Origin: Bacteroidota bacterium
Lineage (GTDB): Bacteria; Bacteroidota; Bacteroidia; UKL13-3
Direction of reading: 5' to 3'
Assembly (NCBI GenBank): GCA_027487835.1
Contig: JAIYCU010000044.1
Location: 62,001-126,000, forward strand
DNA length: 64,000 nt
In this document: piece by piece, positions 63,269 to 64,000 of the stretch
Layout of the letters: each line of letters starts with the position of its first letter
Position numbering within the stretch: the stretch's first letter is position 1
Translations under genes and position numbers: made by a program
Notes under the pieces: model-generated
Told to the model about the DNA's origin: nothing
The model's database searches: none
The model's input: only the letters and a program-made list of their open reading frames with translations

Positions 63269-63847
63269 ATGAAATTAAAGAAATTTATAGGGGTTCTGGT
63301 ATTCTTTCTCTTGGTAGGAAGTGCCAAAGTATCTGCACAACGCTTCGCGTATGTTGATACTGATTACATCATGGATATGTTGCCAGATTATAAATCGGCA
63401 CAAAGGCAATTGGATTTAATTGCAGAAAATTGGCAAAAGGAAGCAGAAGCCATGAAGCAAGAAATTGATAAAATGCAGAAAGAGTATCAAGCAGAGGAGG
63501 TTTTACTCACTGAAGAATTAAAGAAAAAGAAAGAAGCCGAAATAAAAGCCAAAGAAGCAGAACTAAAAGATTTTATGAATAAAAAGTTTGGCTATGAGGG
63601 AGAACTTTTTAAAAAGCGTCAAGAATTGGTAAAACCTATCCAGGATAAAGTTTTTGATGCCTGTCAAAAAATTGCAAAACAAAGTGCCTTAGACTTTATA
63701 TTTGCCAAGGGTGGAGAGGTAATCATGATGTACAGCAACGCCAAATATGATAAGAGTGACGAGGTCTTGGCTGAGTTGGGGGTTAGTGTAACCAAAAACA
63801 AAGGTCAAGGCAGCGAACAGGGCAAACCAGCGCCCGGTGGTAGGTAG
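63269..63847 (+). CDS. OmpH/Skp family periplasmic chaperone
   Basis: 192 residues. Signal peptide to about 24 (VSAQ). Starts RFAYVDTDYIMDMLPDYKSAQ, as in OmpH/Skp proteins. The middle (about 55-130) is a Glu/Lys-rich coiled coil that forms the tentacles. The C-terminus is Gly/Pro-rich (GSEQGKPAPGG). Holds unfolded outer-membrane proteins for BamA. Followed by a second copy. Confidence 0.9.
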   Translation: MKLKKFIGVLVFFLLVGSAKVSAQRFAYVDTDYIMDMLPDYKSAQRQLDLIAENWQKEAEAMKQEIDKMQKEYQAEEVLLTEELKKKKEAEIKAKEAELKDFMNKKFGYEGELFKKRQELVKPIQDKVFDACQKIAKQSALDFIFAKGGEVIMMYSNAKYDKSDEVLAELGVSVTKNKGQGSEQGKPAPGGR

Positions 63848-63892
63848 CTGGCACGATTTTAGAAAGAAATAATTTAACCAATAATTACACAA

Positions 63893-64000
63893 ATGAAAAA
63901 CAATTTTAGAATCCTGGTTGCTTTTTTTGCCATGCTGATTTTGGCAGGAAGCAACGTTAATGCACAAAAAATCGGATACGTAGACCTGCAAGAACTTATG
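63893..64000 (+). CDS. Second OmpH/Skp family protein, start only
   Basis: Exactly 36 codons before the window ends: a signal peptide (MKNNFRILVA to NVNAQ, about residue 25) then KIGYVDLQELM, the usual opening of OmpH/Skp proteins. It lies 45 nt after the first copy. The rest lies outside the window. Confidence 0.85.
   Translation, partial: MKNNFRILVAFFAMLILAGSNVNAQKIGYVDLQELM

Noticed and set aside
1-64000. CRISPR array, insertion sequence, prophage or toxin-antitoxin system
   Set aside because: No regularly spaced repeats, transposase, integrase module with att sites, phage genes or small toxin-antitoxin gene pair was seen; the XerD-type gene looks like a housekeeping recombinase.

Overview
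The window is a gene-dense, AT-rich stretch (roughly 38% G+C by eye) of a Bacteroidota chromosome. Supporting signs: a secreted protein with a type IX secretion (T9SS) C-terminal domain, DUF4293 and DUF6089 proteins, a CcoN-CcoO fusion, a 1109-residue SecA with a SEC-C tail, lipoproteins with short lipoboxes, and promoters with the Bacteroidota -7 box TAnnTTTG in place of a classical -10. I cannot place it below phylum. I see no rRNA, tRNA, CRISPR array, insertion sequence or prophage, and no gene-free stretch longer than about 210 bases.

Layout. 1-1.4 kb: the 3' end of a PIF1/RecD-like helicase meets a XerD-type recombinase tail to tail. 1.4-8.2 kb (minus strand): a thioredoxin-fold lipoprotein, then nadC, hutH and hisS packed 6-8 nt apart, DUF4293 and an aldehyde dehydrogenase. 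8.2-10.2 kb (minus): two related exported membrane proteins with a YidD-like protein. 10.2-14.8 kb (plus): three overlapping genes for an unknown exported protein, an M48 metallopeptidase and a small barrel-like protein. 14.8-25.7 kb (minus): a long co-directional run from secA through deoC, a SPOR protein, a fumarylacetoacetate hydrolase-family enzyme, a methyltransferase, an FAD oxidoreductase, an SDR protein, a flavin reductase, an iron-sulfur photolyase and msrA. 25.9-28.1 kb: an unknown gene and proS. 28.2-31.2 kb (plus): a low-complexity repeat lipoprotein and a FadL/OmpP1-like porin. 31.2-40.6 kb: mostly minus-strand housekeeping genes (rlmD, murB, a DPP III-like peptidase, TIGR02757), a glycosyltransferase, a T9SS cargo and plus-strand aroQ.

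40.7-53.3 kb (plus): a surface protein, an M61 peptidase, an FNR-like regulator, a universal stress protein and a complete cbb3 oxidase locus (ccoI, ccoS, ccoNO, ccoQ, ccoP, ccoG, ccoH and a SafE/TauE-like protein). Two promoters here, before the stress protein and before ccoNO, carry the same FNR-like palindrome TGATATAAATCA exactly 45 nt upstream of a TAnnTTTG box, so they are probably switched together by the adjacent regulator when oxygen falls. 53.3-55.7 kb (minus): an anthranilate/aminodeoxychorismate-type glutaminase, a glycosyltransferase and an FkbM methyltransferase. 55.8 kb to the end (plus): hydrolase, CBS protein, nadK, two DUF6089 proteins, uppS, bamA and two OmpH/Skp genes, an envelope-biogenesis block.

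The most unexpected signal is not a gene. A near-palindromic 10-mer, GGTTC(A/G)ANCC, occurs 20 times on either strand, mostly inside unrelated coding regions, where a rough composition-based expectation is below one. It resembles a genome-wide repeated word such as cyanobacterial HIP1 more than any local regulatory site.
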